A stretch of 37,298 bases of DNA from Actinomycetes bacterium (GTDB taxonomy: Bacteria; Actinomycetota; Acidimicrobiia; Acidimicrobiales; SZUA-35): the NCBI GenBank assembly GCA_024227975.1, contig JAAETV010000301.1:1-37298 (forward strand). The letters run 5' to 3'. Position numbers and translations under genes: made by a program. The notes beneath the pieces were generated by a model, which had not been told where the DNA came from, did not search any database, and saw nothing but the letters and a program-made list of their open reading frames with translations. This document shows positions 16,110 through 23,757 of this stretch, piece by piece. How positions within the stretch are numbered: the first letter of the stretch is position 1; every line of letters begins with the position of its first letter.

Positions 16110-16775
16110 ATGCAGCCTTTGCTCGTATTGACCATCGGACAGACACCCCGGGACGACCTCGTGGCCGAGTTGGTTGATGCCATGGGCCCAGACGCTCGAG
16201 CGGCAGAGCGGATCGAGGTGCGAGGGGCGCTGGACGGTATGACGCCAGCCGAGATCGAGACCATCGGCCCGGTGGCCGACACCGATGCTCTCCACGTCCG
16301 GCTGCCGGGAGATCTCGACGTCATCATCTCCAAAAAGGCGGTGACCCAGCGGATGGCGCCCCTGGTGGCCGAAGCCAAGAACCGGCTGACCGTTGTCGCC
16401 TGCACCGGCCGGTTCCAGGGCCTACCGGAGCGCCCCAATCTGCTGTTCCCGTCGGTGGTGCTCGACGGGCTGATCGATGCCATCCTGCCCGCCGGATACC
16501 GGTTGGGGGTGCTGGTCCCGATCCCCGAGCAGATCGAGCTGTTCGCCGACCTTCGGGGCCGAGCCGACCGGCCGGCAACGGTGACGTCGGTCAAGCCGGG
16601 TACCGACCCGAGCGAAGCCGCCACCGAGCTGCGAAAGGCCGGCGTCGACCTGGTCGTGCTCGATTGCTTCGGCTACGACCGCACCCTGCTGGCCCGGGTC
16701 CGTGAGGTCACTGGGGTTCCCGTCATCTCGGCGGCACGGGCGACCGCCCTGCTTGCGGCCGAGCTGATGGGATGA
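16110..16775 (+). CDS. AroM-family protein (Asp/Glu/hydantoin racemase superfamily)
   Basis: A 221-residue protein with the AroM opener LTIGQTPRDDL. It has two cysteines at the racemase-like positions: Cys98 in VACTGRF and Cys186 in VLDCFGYD. AroM itself has no settled function; in the wider superfamily two cysteines act as acid/base pair in racemisation of aspartate, glutamate or hydantoins. Its divergent position next to a D-hydantoinase and D-carbamoylase suggests that it racemises the hydantoin or processes a product; that is inference. The ATG at 16110 has a well-placed -10 box. A weak hairpin lies downstream. Confidence 0.85.
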   Translation: MQPLLVLTIGQTPRDDLVAELVDAMGPDARAAERIEVRGALDGMTPAEIETIGPVADTDALHVRLPGDLDVIISKKAVTQRMAPLVAEAKNRLTVVACTGRFQGLPERPNLLFPSVVLDGLIDAILPAGYRLGVLVPIPEQIELFADLRGRADRPATVTSVKPGTDPSEAATELRKAGVDLVVLDCFGYDRTLLARVREVTGVPVISAARATALLAAELMG

Positions 16776-16782
16776 GCCGGGC

Positions 16783-16817
16783 CCTCACCTTCGACTGAGT
16801 GATCGAGTGGGGTGAGG
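16783..16817. terminator. Weak hairpin between convergent AroM-like and DoxX-like genes
   Basis: CCTCACC at 16783-16789 pairs with GGTGAGG at 16811-16817, and TCGA pairs inside at 16791-16794 and 16803-16806. No T tract follows. It fills most of the 65-base gap between two convergent stops, which fits a shared terminator. Confidence 0.3.
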
Positions 16818-16840
16818 TCGGCCGCAAGCAACCCCCTCGG

Positions 16841-17812
16841 TCAGGATGTGGGCAGGGGGGCAGGGTGCGAGTGGGAGAGACGACGGGACTCCGGCCGGAT
16901 CGTCTGAGCGGACCTCGACGGTTCCTGGAGCCAGATGGCAAAGACGATGCCGACGGCGAAGACGTGACCCAGGACCTCGCCCGGCCCAAGCAGGATCGTC
17001 GTCGCTACCATCGCCACCAGCACAACGAGCACGACCAGTCGAGGGGCCTGCCCGAAGGCAAGGGCCAGTCCGAGGGCGAGCTCGATGGACCCGAGGATGA
17101 TGATGAAGTGGCGATCGTGTAGCCCCAGAACAGCGAGCACGTTCCAGTTGTATTGAGCGAGGAAGGCTTCCGCGGTTGCGACGTTGAGGATCTTCTCGCT
17201 CAGTGCCAAGGTGGCCAGTGTCATCCCGATGGCGAAGCGGTAGGCCAGGAGGCCGACCCGGGAAGGGCCGGAGCCCGCGTGGTCGTTCAGGCCGAGGATG
17301 TGGTCGAGGGAGTTCGTCCCCGGCCCCCGGAACCAGAGGTAGGCGGCGATTCCCACGTACTCCAGGTGGTCGACTACATCGATGATGGGGGCCTGGAGCC
17401 CGACCAGCAGGTACCCGGCGAGCAGGCAGACGATGCCGACTCGGGTGAAGAAGCCGAGGGCCAGGGAGAGCCCAGCCGACAAGAGCAACCATGTGGTGAT
17501 GAAGGCCAGAGCGCCGCCGCCGGCGGTGATGTTCGGCCCTAGCAGGGCGTGGTCCAGAGCGTTGACGAAGAGGAAAGCAGTTGTTGACAGACGCACCACA
17601 AGAGGGACCATGGACTCCAGCCGACCTAGTCGTGGCCTGAGCCGGGCGATCGCCTGATGGTCATCGAGACACTCGCCAGCCCCGAGCAATAGTGCCAGCG
17701 TGGCCAATACGACTAGACCGACCAGGGTGATTTCCAGAGCCTCTAGCTGGGTCGGACCGTCACCGGCCCCTTGCCCGAACCACTTCACGTGGGCGACAAC
17801 ACCTAGCTGCAT
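16841..17812 (-). CDS. DoxX-like polytopic membrane protein
   Basis: A membrane protein of about 323 residues with roughly eight predicted helices arranged as two four-helix halves, and a short basic C-terminal tail. Sequence style (VVRLSTTAFLFVNALDHALLG, then LLLSAGLSLALGFFTRVG, then RFAIGMTLATLALSEKILN in the second half) resembles DoxX/DoxD-type proteins. Some DoxX relatives take part in thiol redox balance, others are uncharacterised. The ATG at 17812 directly follows an in-frame GTG at 17815; a GAGAGG site upstream can serve either. The gene is divergent from the hydrolase and convergent on the AroM-like gene. No cofactor-binding motif is apparent; function unknown. Confidence 0.7.
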   Translation of the reverse strand: MQLGVVAHVKWFGQGAGDGPTQLEALEITLVGLVVLATLALLLGAGECLDDHQAIARLRPRLGRLESMVPLVVRLSTTAFLFVNALDHALLGPNITAGGGALAFITTWLLLSAGLSLALGFFTRVGIVCLLAGYLLVGLQAPIIDVVDHLEYVGIAAYLWFRGPGTNSLDHILGLNDHAGSGPSRVGLLAYRFAIGMTLATLALSEKILNVATAEAFLAQYNWNVLAVLGLHDRHFIIILGSIELALGLALAFGQAPRLVVLVVLVAMVATTILLGPGEVLGHVFAVGIVFAIWLQEPSRSAQTIRPESRRLSHSHPAPLPTS

Positions 17813-17952
17813 CACTCAGACCTCTCATCGAGCCCCAAGCGTCGATTGCCCCAAGGCGGCATGTTACGAAACCGTTGCCAGGCCGTCAAGGATTGTTGTC
17901 GAGTGCGGACAGCTTGTCTCCTTCTCGTCTGGGTTGACACTCCTCTGGCGAC

Positions 17953-17958
17953 TACGTT
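17953..17958 (+). promoter_or_regulatory. -10 element TACGTT of a probable leaderless promoter
   Basis: TACGTT ends 6 bases before the ATG at 17965. A perfect TTGACA lies at 17934-17939, but the spacer is only 13 bases, so its role as -35 is doubtful. Confidence 0.5.
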
Positions 17959-17964
17959 CACGCC

Positions 17965-18909
17965 ATGCACTTGAACGAGTTCGCCGAAGGGGCCGACCCG
18001 CTGGACATGGTCGACAGTGCCGAGCTGGCCAGCCTCACGACCAGTGCCGACGACCTTGGGATCTCATATGAGCCCGGAATCCGCTATCACTCGAACAATG
18101 TTGTGCTACGCCACCAGCGCTTCCACTACCTGGAATGGGGCGACCCCGACAAACAGCCGTTGCTGTTTCTACACGGGTCGAACCAGTCGGCCCATTCCTT
18201 CGACCTGGTCAGCCTCCATCTGGCCGACCGGTTCCGGGTGTTTGCCCTCGACCAGCGGGGTCACGGCGACAGCGAGTGGGCCAAGGACAGCGACTACTCC
18301 TCGGATGCCATGGGTCTCGATGCCGCCGCCTTCATCGACGCCATGGGTCTCGATCACCTCATCGTGGTCGGCCACTCGATGGGAGGCCAGAACGCCATGC
18401 GACTCGCTTTGAGCCACCCCGACCGGGTGGAGAAACTGGTCCTTGTCGACATCGGGCCCGAGGTGTCACAAGACGGGGCCAACACCATCCGCCGCTTCGT
18501 CACCGAGACCCGAGAGTTCGACGACATTGACCACTTCGTCAGCCGGGTCCAGCAATACGACCCCTACCGGTCACGGGAGCACATCGAGCGGACGGTCCGC
18601 TACAACCTCCTCCAGCGAGCCGACGGGAAGTTCATCTCCAAACACGACCATGGGCCCCGCCTTCGAGCTACAGGTGAGCACCGGCGGGCCGGTGATCGCT
18701 TCACCCTCGACGATGTCCGTGACCTGCCTATGCCCCTGCTGATCATCCGGGGCGCTGACTCGGCCATCTTCACCGCCGAAGGAGCGGAGCGTTTCGCCGA
18801 CGCCGTCCCTGACTCCCGCCTCATCACCGTGTCAGACGCCGGGCACAATGTGCACGGCCAGAACACTCCGGGTTTCCTCCAAGCCCTGATCCCCTTCGTC
18901 ACCCGGTAG
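17965..18909 (+). CDS. Alpha/beta-fold hydrolase
   Basis: A 314-residue alpha/beta hydrolase. The oxyanion strand is LLFLHGSNQS, then ALDQRGHGDS. The nucleophile elbow is GHSMGG with Ser138. The acid is probably Asp in IIRGADSAIF and the base His is in SDAGHNVHG. An N-terminal extension of about 45 residues precedes the core. The sequence resembles C-C bond hydrolases and esterases that act in aromatic or steroid ring degradation, but haloalkane dehalogenase, epoxide hydrolase and esterase activities are not excluded. It lies 71 bases before the two-gene dehydratase, on the same strand; a separate promoter box before the latter suggests a distinct transcript. Confidence 0.88.
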   Translation: MHLNEFAEGADPLDMVDSAELASLTTSADDLGISYEPGIRYHSNNVVLRHQRFHYLEWGDPDKQPLLFLHGSNQSAHSFDLVSLHLADRFRVFALDQRGHGDSEWAKDSDYSSDAMGLDAAAFIDAMGLDHLIVVGHSMGGQNAMRLALSHPDRVEKLVLVDIGPEVSQDGANTIRRFVTETREFDDIDHFVSRVQQYDPYRSREHIERTVRYNLLQRADGKFISKHDHGPRLRATGEHRRAGDRFTLDDVRDLPMPLLIIRGADSAIFTAEGAERFADAVPDSRLITVSDAGHNVHGQNTPGFLQALIPFVTR

Positions 18910-18968
18910 CGGGCTGGCGCCGCCTGGTGGTCAAGGTGTCGACGTCGACGGCGGTGAGAGGCCAGCGC

Positions 18969-18974
18969 TACGAT
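18969..18974 (+). promoter_or_regulatory. -10 element TACGAT of a probable leaderless promoter
   Basis: TACGAT ends 6 bases before the ATG at 18981, which supports this start over an in-frame GTG at 18927. Confidence 0.5.
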
Positions 18975-18980
18975 CGGCCC

Positions 18981-19472
18981 ATGGCTGGCTCATTGATACC
19001 CGACGAGACCTTGGCCCTGGTTGGAGAGATCCTGGTCGAGCCGGTTTCAGTGGTGATCGACCGGCGCGAGGCCCAGCGTTACGCCTTGGCCGTCGACGAC
19101 TCCAACCCCGTCTACTTCGACGAGGTGGCGGCTCAGGCCGCTGGGCACCGCACCATCATCGCTCCGCCGACCTTTGTCACCCATGCCATCGTGGCTCCCA
19201 GATCCAATGACGAGCTTCAAGAGGATGGCCTGTGGCGTGACGGGGGACGGGTACGGCTCGAAGTGAAGCGGATCATGTTCGGTGGTGAGGAGTGGGACTT
19301 CGGTGAACCGGTCTGCGTCGGAGACACCATCACGGCCGAGACCCGCCTTGGCGGTGTTGACCAGAAGGAGGGATCGAAGGGTCCCTTCGTGCGGGTGGTT
19401 CGAGAGACGACATTCACCAATCAGGACGGGGCTGTTGTCGCCCGGTCCCGGCAGATAGGGATCGCTCGATGA
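18981..19472 (+). CDS. FAS1-like/MaoC dehydratase subunit, HadA-like
   Basis: A 163-residue hotdog protein of the N-terminal MaoC-like (FAS1-like dehydratase) type, as in mycobacterial HadA: DRREAQRYALAVDDSNPVYFDEVAAQAAGHRTIIAPPTFVT. The APPTF segment and DSNPVYFD are typical. It generally lacks full catalytic residues and forms a heterodimer with a second hotdog subunit. Here the partner is the next gene, whose ATG overlaps this stop as ATGA. Together they would hydrate or dehydrate a 3-hydroxyacyl thioester. The ATG at 18981 is chosen for its promoter box and family length. Confidence 0.85.
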   Translation: MAGSLIPDETLALVGEILVEPVSVVIDRREAQRYALAVDDSNPVYFDEVAAQAAGHRTIIAPPTFVTHAIVAPRSNDELQEDGLWRDGGRVRLEVKRIMFGGEEWDFGEPVCVGDTITAETRLGGVDQKEGSKGPFVRVVRETTFTNQDGAVVARSRQIGIAR

Positions 19473-19912
19473 CAACCGAATCATCGGCTGCGGCTCAGAT
19501 GACCATGGCCGACGTAGCTGTCGGTCACGAGCTGCCGGTCATGACCAAGAACGCCAGCCGGGCCCAGCTGTTCCTCTACAGCGCCGCCAGCTTCAACCCC
19601 CACCGGATCCACTACGACCGCGACTACGCCGCCGTTGAAGGTCATCCCGACGTCCTGGTCCACGGGCCTCTGCAAGGATCGTGGCTGACTCAGTACCTGA
19701 CCGACTGGATCGGCCCTCGGGGCCGGCTCCGCTCCGTCACATGGCAGAACCGGGTGAGCGCTTTCCCGGAGCAAGACCTCGAATTCCACGGTCGGGTGAA
19801 CGCTGTCGATCCCGAGACCGGTGAGGTCGAGCTCGAGGTTTGGGAGCAGACAGCAGACGGGACCGTGCTCATGCCCGGTTCCGCCATCGTCGTTCTGCCG
19901 ACGGGTCTTTAG
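19469..19912 (+). CDS. MaoC/HTD2-like acyl dehydratase subunit
   Basis: A 147-residue hotdog-fold hydratase. The signature SFNPHRIHYDRDYA followed by VLVHGPLQGSWL matches the HTD2 and mesaconyl-C4-CoA hydratase group, where this segment holds the catalytic His and acidic residue. It probably forms the active subunit with the preceding HadA-like protein; the 4-base ATGA overlap supports 1:1 synthesis. Substrate could be an enoyl-CoA in fatty acid, steroid or dicarboxylic acid breakdown. The 3' end faces the oxidase operon across 137 bases in which I see no gene. Confidence 0.87.
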   Translation: MTTESSAAAQMTMADVAVGHELPVMTKNASRAQLFLYSAASFNPHRIHYDRDYAAVEGHPDVLVHGPLQGSWLTQYLTDWIGPRGRLRSVTWQNRVSAFPEQDLEFHGRVNAVDPETGEVELEVWEQTADGTVLMPGSAIVVLPTGL

Positions 19913-20049
19913 CTGCCCTATTTGGCGCGGTCGTTGAGTTGGTGGCGAAGATGGCCCATAACACCACTCGGTTCCGGCTAGACGAGGTCAGAAGATCACT
20001 CGACGAGCGCTGATACCACTCGCAGGCCCAGACTGCTTGATCGAGTCGG

Positions 20050-20550
20050 TCAGCCTTCGACGACTGTGAGGGTGGTGACCATGCCACTGTCCCGGTGGCC
20101 GGTGATATCGCAGAACAGCTCATAATCGCCGGGTGCCAGGACGCCAAGCGACAATGTGGCCGTCCCACCGATGTCGAGATCGACGGTGCGCAGTCCCAGT
20201 TCGGTGGCCACCACATTGTGGGTCACGGTCCCGGCGTTTGAGATCTCCAGGGTCACATCACCGGCGGGGGCAAGAAAGTTGCCGTTGATGGCGAACTCTT
20301 CCAGGGTCACGTCGATGGTGCCGGAGCCAACTCCCGCGCTACCTGCCTCGCCGAGGCCGACCGACTTGATACCGAAGGCGATGAGACCGAAGAAAACGAC
20401 GAGCAGCAAGAGGACGATGTCCTTGACGTAGGGGAAGAACGTCTCGCCCTCTACCTCTGGGCCCACACCCCAGAGTGGTGAAGGCTCAGAGGGCTCGAGG
20501 CTGTCGTGATCTTGGTCCGTCTCATCGGTCTGCGTATCGGAGTCGGTCAT
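20050..20550 (-). CDS. Membrane-anchored cupredoxin (type 1 copper protein)
   Basis: A 166-residue protein: an acidic cytoplasmic N-terminus (1-42), one membrane helix (about 43-62), then an outer cupredoxin domain (about 78-166). A type 1 copper site is visible: His111 (TVTHNVV), Cys147, His152 and Met157 (FCDITGHRDSGM). It would carry single electrons on the outer membrane face. As last gene of the terminal oxidase operon, it is a good candidate for the oxidase's electron donor or an accessory electron carrier. The ATG overlaps the previous stop as ATGA and has an AGGAGG site six bases upstream. Confidence 0.87.
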   Translation of the reverse strand: MTDSDTQTDETDQDHDSLEPSEPSPLWGVGPEVEGETFFPYVKDIVLLLLVVFFGLIAFGIKSVGLGEAGSAGVGSGTIDVTLEEFAINGNFLAPAGDVTLEISNAGTVTHNVVATELGLRTVDLDIGGTATLSLGVLAPGDYELFCDITGHRDSGMVTTLTVVEG

Positions 20551-21098
20551 AGGTTGCCTCCTGGATCAGGTTCATCAAGTTTCCCTATCACGCTCGCGAC
20601 CCCGCTCAAGATGAGTCCAACGGCGGGGCCGAGGACCAGGGTTGGGAATAGGGTGGCCAGCCAGTTGAAATCGCGTACGTCGACGTCGATGTTGATAGTC
20701 CCCGAAGGATGGAGCGAGCAGGCCAGGCTCCCCCCAAACGCCGGCTGCAACCCATATTCGCGGGTGGTGAGCGCGGGGACGAAGTACTGCCCGAACAAGT
20801 GGCCGACCCGGTCTTGGTTGACCAGTTCGAGGGTGTCGTCGGCTAGGAAGCTCCAGTTCACCGGGATGCTGAGGGGGTTCTCGCCCTTGGCGATCAGCTC
20901 GCTTGTTCCCTCAGGAATCACCAGGGTGTGGGTCTCGGGGTCTCGGGCGCCGTTGGTGTAGATCAGTAGCGCCAGAGAGGAGATTGCCCACATAGCCATC
21001 GACGACAACACGACAGTTCGCAAGATGCGGAAGCCGGTTCGTGGCTTGCGCTGTCGGCCAGACGGCAGGTCGGTGGGGAGGGAATTTGGCGTATCCAC
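20547..21098 (-). CDS. Two-TM cupredoxin-like oxidase-associated protein
   Basis: A 183-residue protein with a basic N-terminus, a membrane helix at about 28-48, an outer domain of about 95 residues and a second helix at about 148-170. The outer domain looks like a cupredoxin or CoxII-like fold: ETHTLVIPEGT, then His100 (VGHLFG) and Cys127/His130 (ACSLHPSG). The axial methionine is missing and the Cys-His spacing is short. It sits between coxC (6-base gap) and the cupredoxin (4-base overlap), so it is clearly part of the oxidase operon. It could bind copper, deliver it to the oxidase, or be a structural subunit. I do not recognise a named family. Start is GTG at 21098. Confidence 0.7.
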   Translation of the reverse strand: MDTPNSLPTDLPSGRQRKPRTGFRILRTVVLSSMAMWAISSLALLIYTNGARDPETHTLVIPEGTSELIAKGENPLSIPVNWSFLADDTLELVNQDRVGHLFGQYFVPALTTREYGLQPAFGGSLACSLHPSGTINIDVDVRDFNWLATLFPTLVLGPAVGLILSGVASVIGKLDEPDPGGNL

Positions 21099-21104
21099 AG
21101 GATT

Positions 21105-21677
21105 TCAGAACAAGTAGAGGGTCGGGTAGATCAGGACCCACATCAGGTCGACGAAGTGCCAGTACTTGACCACTCCTTCCGGAGCCCAACTGTCCTGGGA
21201 GCCAAAATGGCCCTTCGCTCCGAGATTCAGAATCACTCCCAAGGCCAGTATCCCGGTCAAGACGTGGAAGGCGTGGAGACCGACGAGGGCGAAGAAGGCG
21301 CTGCCGTAGATCGTCCCCGGTGGGAAGTGTTCGAGCGCTTCCCTCCACTCGAACATGACCCCGACGAGGAAGACCAAGCCGAGGACGAACGTGATCCTGG
21401 TGAAGCCCATGAACGCACGGCGCCGGTCGTTGGCGATAGCAACCTCGGACAGGTAGGCGCTGATGCTCGACAACAGCAGCACAGCGGTGAGCAGCAGGGC
21501 CAGGGCCTGATTGAGCGATTCAGGCTTGTCGGTGCCGGAGGTGACAAAGCGGGCGGAGATGATGGCCGAGAACAGGAACGTCTCGGAAGCGAAGAAGATC
21601 CACAGCCCGATTCGGTTGGCGGTCGGCTGGTAGACCTTTTCGGCTCGGGAATGGGCCGCTTCTGCCGTGAGGGCCAT
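21105..21677 (-). CDS. ctaE: Heme-copper oxidase subunit III
   Basis: A 190-residue, five-helix subunit III of a cytochrome c oxidase. Typical landmarks are NRIGLWIFFASETFLFSAII at the start, GTIYGSAFFALVGLHAFHVLTG in the middle, and VVKYWHFVDLMWVLIYPTLYLF at the end. The last segment is the usual C-terminus. Subunit III stabilises subunit I and proton uptake. The ATG overlaps the subunit IV stop by one base (TGATG) and is preceded by AAGGTGAG. Length fits the short actinobacterial form. Confidence 0.93.
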   Translation of the reverse strand: MALTAEAAHSRAEKVYQPTANRIGLWIFFASETFLFSAIISARFVTSGTDKPESLNQALALLLTAVLLLSSISAYLSEVAIANDRRRAFMGFTRITFVLGLVFLVGVMFEWREALEHFPPGTIYGSAFFALVGLHAFHVLTGILALGVILNLGAKGHFGSQDSWAPEGVVKYWHFVDLMWVLIYPTLYLF

Positions 21678-21931
21678 CAGTGCTCACCTTCCTCGAACAG
21701 TGACGAGAAGTGCATGAAGTACTCCATGATCAGCGCTCCCTTGGCAATGGCGAAGGGCATCAGCCATATCAGAGGATTGTCGATGCCAACGGCGATCACG
21801 TACTCGATGATGGTCAGTACGGCCAGGCCGAGAGCCACGATCAGGCCCTTCCACACCCGGTGGTTGAAGTCGTCGTTCTCGGCTCCTTGGCCCGGCCCTT
21901 CGGTCAAGATAGTGCCTTTCGTTTCTTCCAT
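21677..21931 (-). CDS. Cytochrome c oxidase subunit IV (small prokaryotic type)
   Basis: A protein of about 84 residues with an acidic N-terminus and two membrane helices (WKGLIVALGLAVLTIIEYVIAVG and IWLMPFAIAKGALIMEYFMHF). Pattern and size match the prokaryotic COX4 / CyoD-like small subunit found between subunits I and III. An in-frame GTG at 21937 overlaps the coxA stop; I prefer the ATG at 21931 because GGGGGCGAG lies at normal ribosome-site distance from it and too close to the GTG. Its role is structural. Confidence 0.88.
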   Translation of the reverse strand: MEETKGTILTEGPGQGAENDDFNHRVWKGLIVALGLAVLTIIEYVIAVGIDNPLIWLMPFAIAKGALIMEYFMHFSSLFEEGEH

Positions 21932-21933
21932 GG

Positions 21934-23751
21934 TCACTCGCCCCCGTCAGTGATCAGTTCGGCATGTTGCTCATCAGGAGACCCATAGGGATAGGGCTGG
22001 CCGACGACTTCGGGAAGCAAGGGGAAGTTGTGCAATGGCGGCGGCGACGACACCATCCACTCCAGGGTCGAAGCGTTCCACGGGTTGGCTGGTGCTTTCG
22101 GCCCTCGTCGGGACGAGTACAGCAGATTACCGGCGAAGAGGAGGAACCCGCAGGCCAGGAAGAGGGCGGCGTAGCTGATGAACCGGTTCACGGCTTGCAG
22201 CTCCTCTGGATACACCGCGATCCGGCGGTTCATGCCGTTGACGCCAACCCAGAACATCGGGATGAAGATCAGGTTCAGGCCAAGGGTGACCCAGACGGCG
22301 AAGATCCTCCCCACCGTTTCGTTGTACATCCGACCCGTGATCTTCGGGAACCAGTAGAAGGTCCCGGCCAGGAGGCCGAAGATCGAGCCCCCGATGATGG
22401 TGAAGTGGAAGTGAGCGACCACGAAGTAGGTGTCGTGGAGCTGGATATCAGTGGCAACGTCGGCATGGAACAAGCCGGTGAGACCACCGATCATGAAGTT
22501 GAAAACCCACCCGGCGGCCAGGATCAGGGGGGTGGTGAACCAGATCCGGCCCCGCCACAAGGTCCCGATGGCGGCGAGGAAGACTACGCCGGTCGGGATT
22601 GAGATGGCCTCGGTGAGGGCCATGAATGGGGCGTGGAGGTAGCTGGCCATGCCACTGGTGAACATATGGTGGGCCCAGACGAGGGCGCTGAGTCCCACGA
22701 TGGCAAGAAAGGCCCCAACGACCGCCTTGTAGGCAAAGAGCGGTTTTCGAGAGAAGTGGGTGATCACTTCGAGGGCCACACCGAACGCCGGCAACACCAT
22801 GATGTACACCGCAGGGTGGGAGTAGAACCAGAACAGATGCTCGTAGAGGAGAGCGTCACCACCTGCCGCCGCACCGAAGAAGGTGGTTCCAGCGATGCGG
22901 TCGAGGTGGATCAACACCAGGGACGCAGCGAAGAACTGGGTGATCAGCACGCTGAGCAGGGAGGCCGAGAACACAGCCCACACGAAAATCGGGAGACGGC
23001 CCCATGTCAGGCCAGGGGCACGCATCGTGATCACCGTGGTCAAGATGTTGAGGCCGCCGAAAATCGATGACAGTCCGAAGGCGATGACGCCGAGGTTGAA
23101 CAGTAGTTGTCCGTCGCCGGGAGCGAGGACGCTCAACGGGGGATAAGCCGTCCAGCCGGCCTCGAAGGAGCCGAGTAGGGGAGCAGAGAGCAGGGACACG
23201 GCCACTGGAGGGATGAGCCAGAAGCTGAGGGCATTGAGCCGGGGGAAGGCCATGTCTCTGGCCCCGATCATCAGGGGTACGAGATAGTTCCCGAACGCGC
23301 CCAGAATCCCGGCCACGGCGACGGCAACCATCAGGATGCCGTGCATGCTCATGACCTTGTTGTACGTGTCCTCGTCCATGAAACCATTTTCACCGATACC
23401 AGCGCCGGCCATCTCGAGCCGGATAATTAGGGCAAACACTCCGCCCAGGAGGAACACCGTGATGAAGGTCACCAGGTACTGGGCCCCGATCACCTTGTGA
23501 TCAGTGCTGAACTGGAAGTAGCGGGTCCAGCCAGTGGTCGATGCTTCCGTGACAGGAAGGCCGAACCATTCCCGGCCCCACTGATTCCAGACACCAATAC
23601 CCATCAGCCAGCCGATGAGGGCGAAGATGAAGCCGAACGTCACCGGTACGGGATCGCTCATGGAACCCCCGCCCTGGAGAATCCAGGCGCCAAAGGCCCC
23701 GAGCAGGTATCCACCTACGCCGCCCTTGATGGCTTGAATCAATGGTCGCAT
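21934..23751 (-). CDS. ctaD: Cytochrome c oxidase subunit I, A2-type heme-copper oxidase
   Basis: A 605-residue catalytic subunit that reduces O2 and pumps protons. Heme a ligands are His137 and His449; heme a3 ligand His447 (VVAHFHF). CuB ligands are His312 and His361/His362 (WAHHMF), with Tyr316 available for the His-Tyr crosslink. K-channel Lys342 and the D-channel entrance Asp166 (GARDMAFPR) are present. The D-channel Glu of A1 oxidases is absent; YSHPAVY gives the Tyr-Ser pair of the A2 class. Two extra hydrophobic helices precede the core (about 9-28 and 37-57). ATG 23751 is chosen; a TTG at 23757 is an alternative that abuts the coxB stop. Confidence 0.95.
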   Translation of the reverse strand: MRPLIQAIKGGVGGYLLGAFGAWILQGGGSMSDPVPVTFGFIFALIGWLMGIGVWNQWGREWFGLPVTEASTTGWTRYFQFSTDHKVIGAQYLVTFITVFLLGGVFALIIRLEMAGAGIGENGFMDEDTYNKVMSMHGILMVAVAVAGILGAFGNYLVPLMIGARDMAFPRLNALSFWLIPPVAVSLLSAPLLGSFEAGWTAYPPLSVLAPGDGQLLFNLGVIAFGLSSIFGGLNILTTVITMRAPGLTWGRLPIFVWAVFSASLLSVLITQFFAASLVLIHLDRIAGTTFFGAAAGGDALLYEHLFWFYSHPAVYIMVLPAFGVALEVITHFSRKPLFAYKAVVGAFLAIVGLSALVWAHHMFTSGMASYLHAPFMALTEAISIPTGVVFLAAIGTLWRGRIWFTTPLILAAGWVFNFMIGGLTGLFHADVATDIQLHDTYFVVAHFHFTIIGGSIFGLLAGTFYWFPKITGRMYNETVGRIFAVWVTLGLNLIFIPMFWVGVNGMNRRIAVYPEELQAVNRFISYAALFLACGFLLFAGNLLYSSRRGPKAPANPWNASTLEWMVSSPPPLHNFPLLPEVVGQPYPYGSPDEQHAELITDGGE

Positions 23752-23757
23752 CGTCAA

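Noticed and set aside
17934..17958. TTGACA plus TACGTT as a full consensus promoter for the hydrolase
   Set aside because: The spacer is 13 bases, too short for normal sigma-70 recognition. Only the -10 box is kept.
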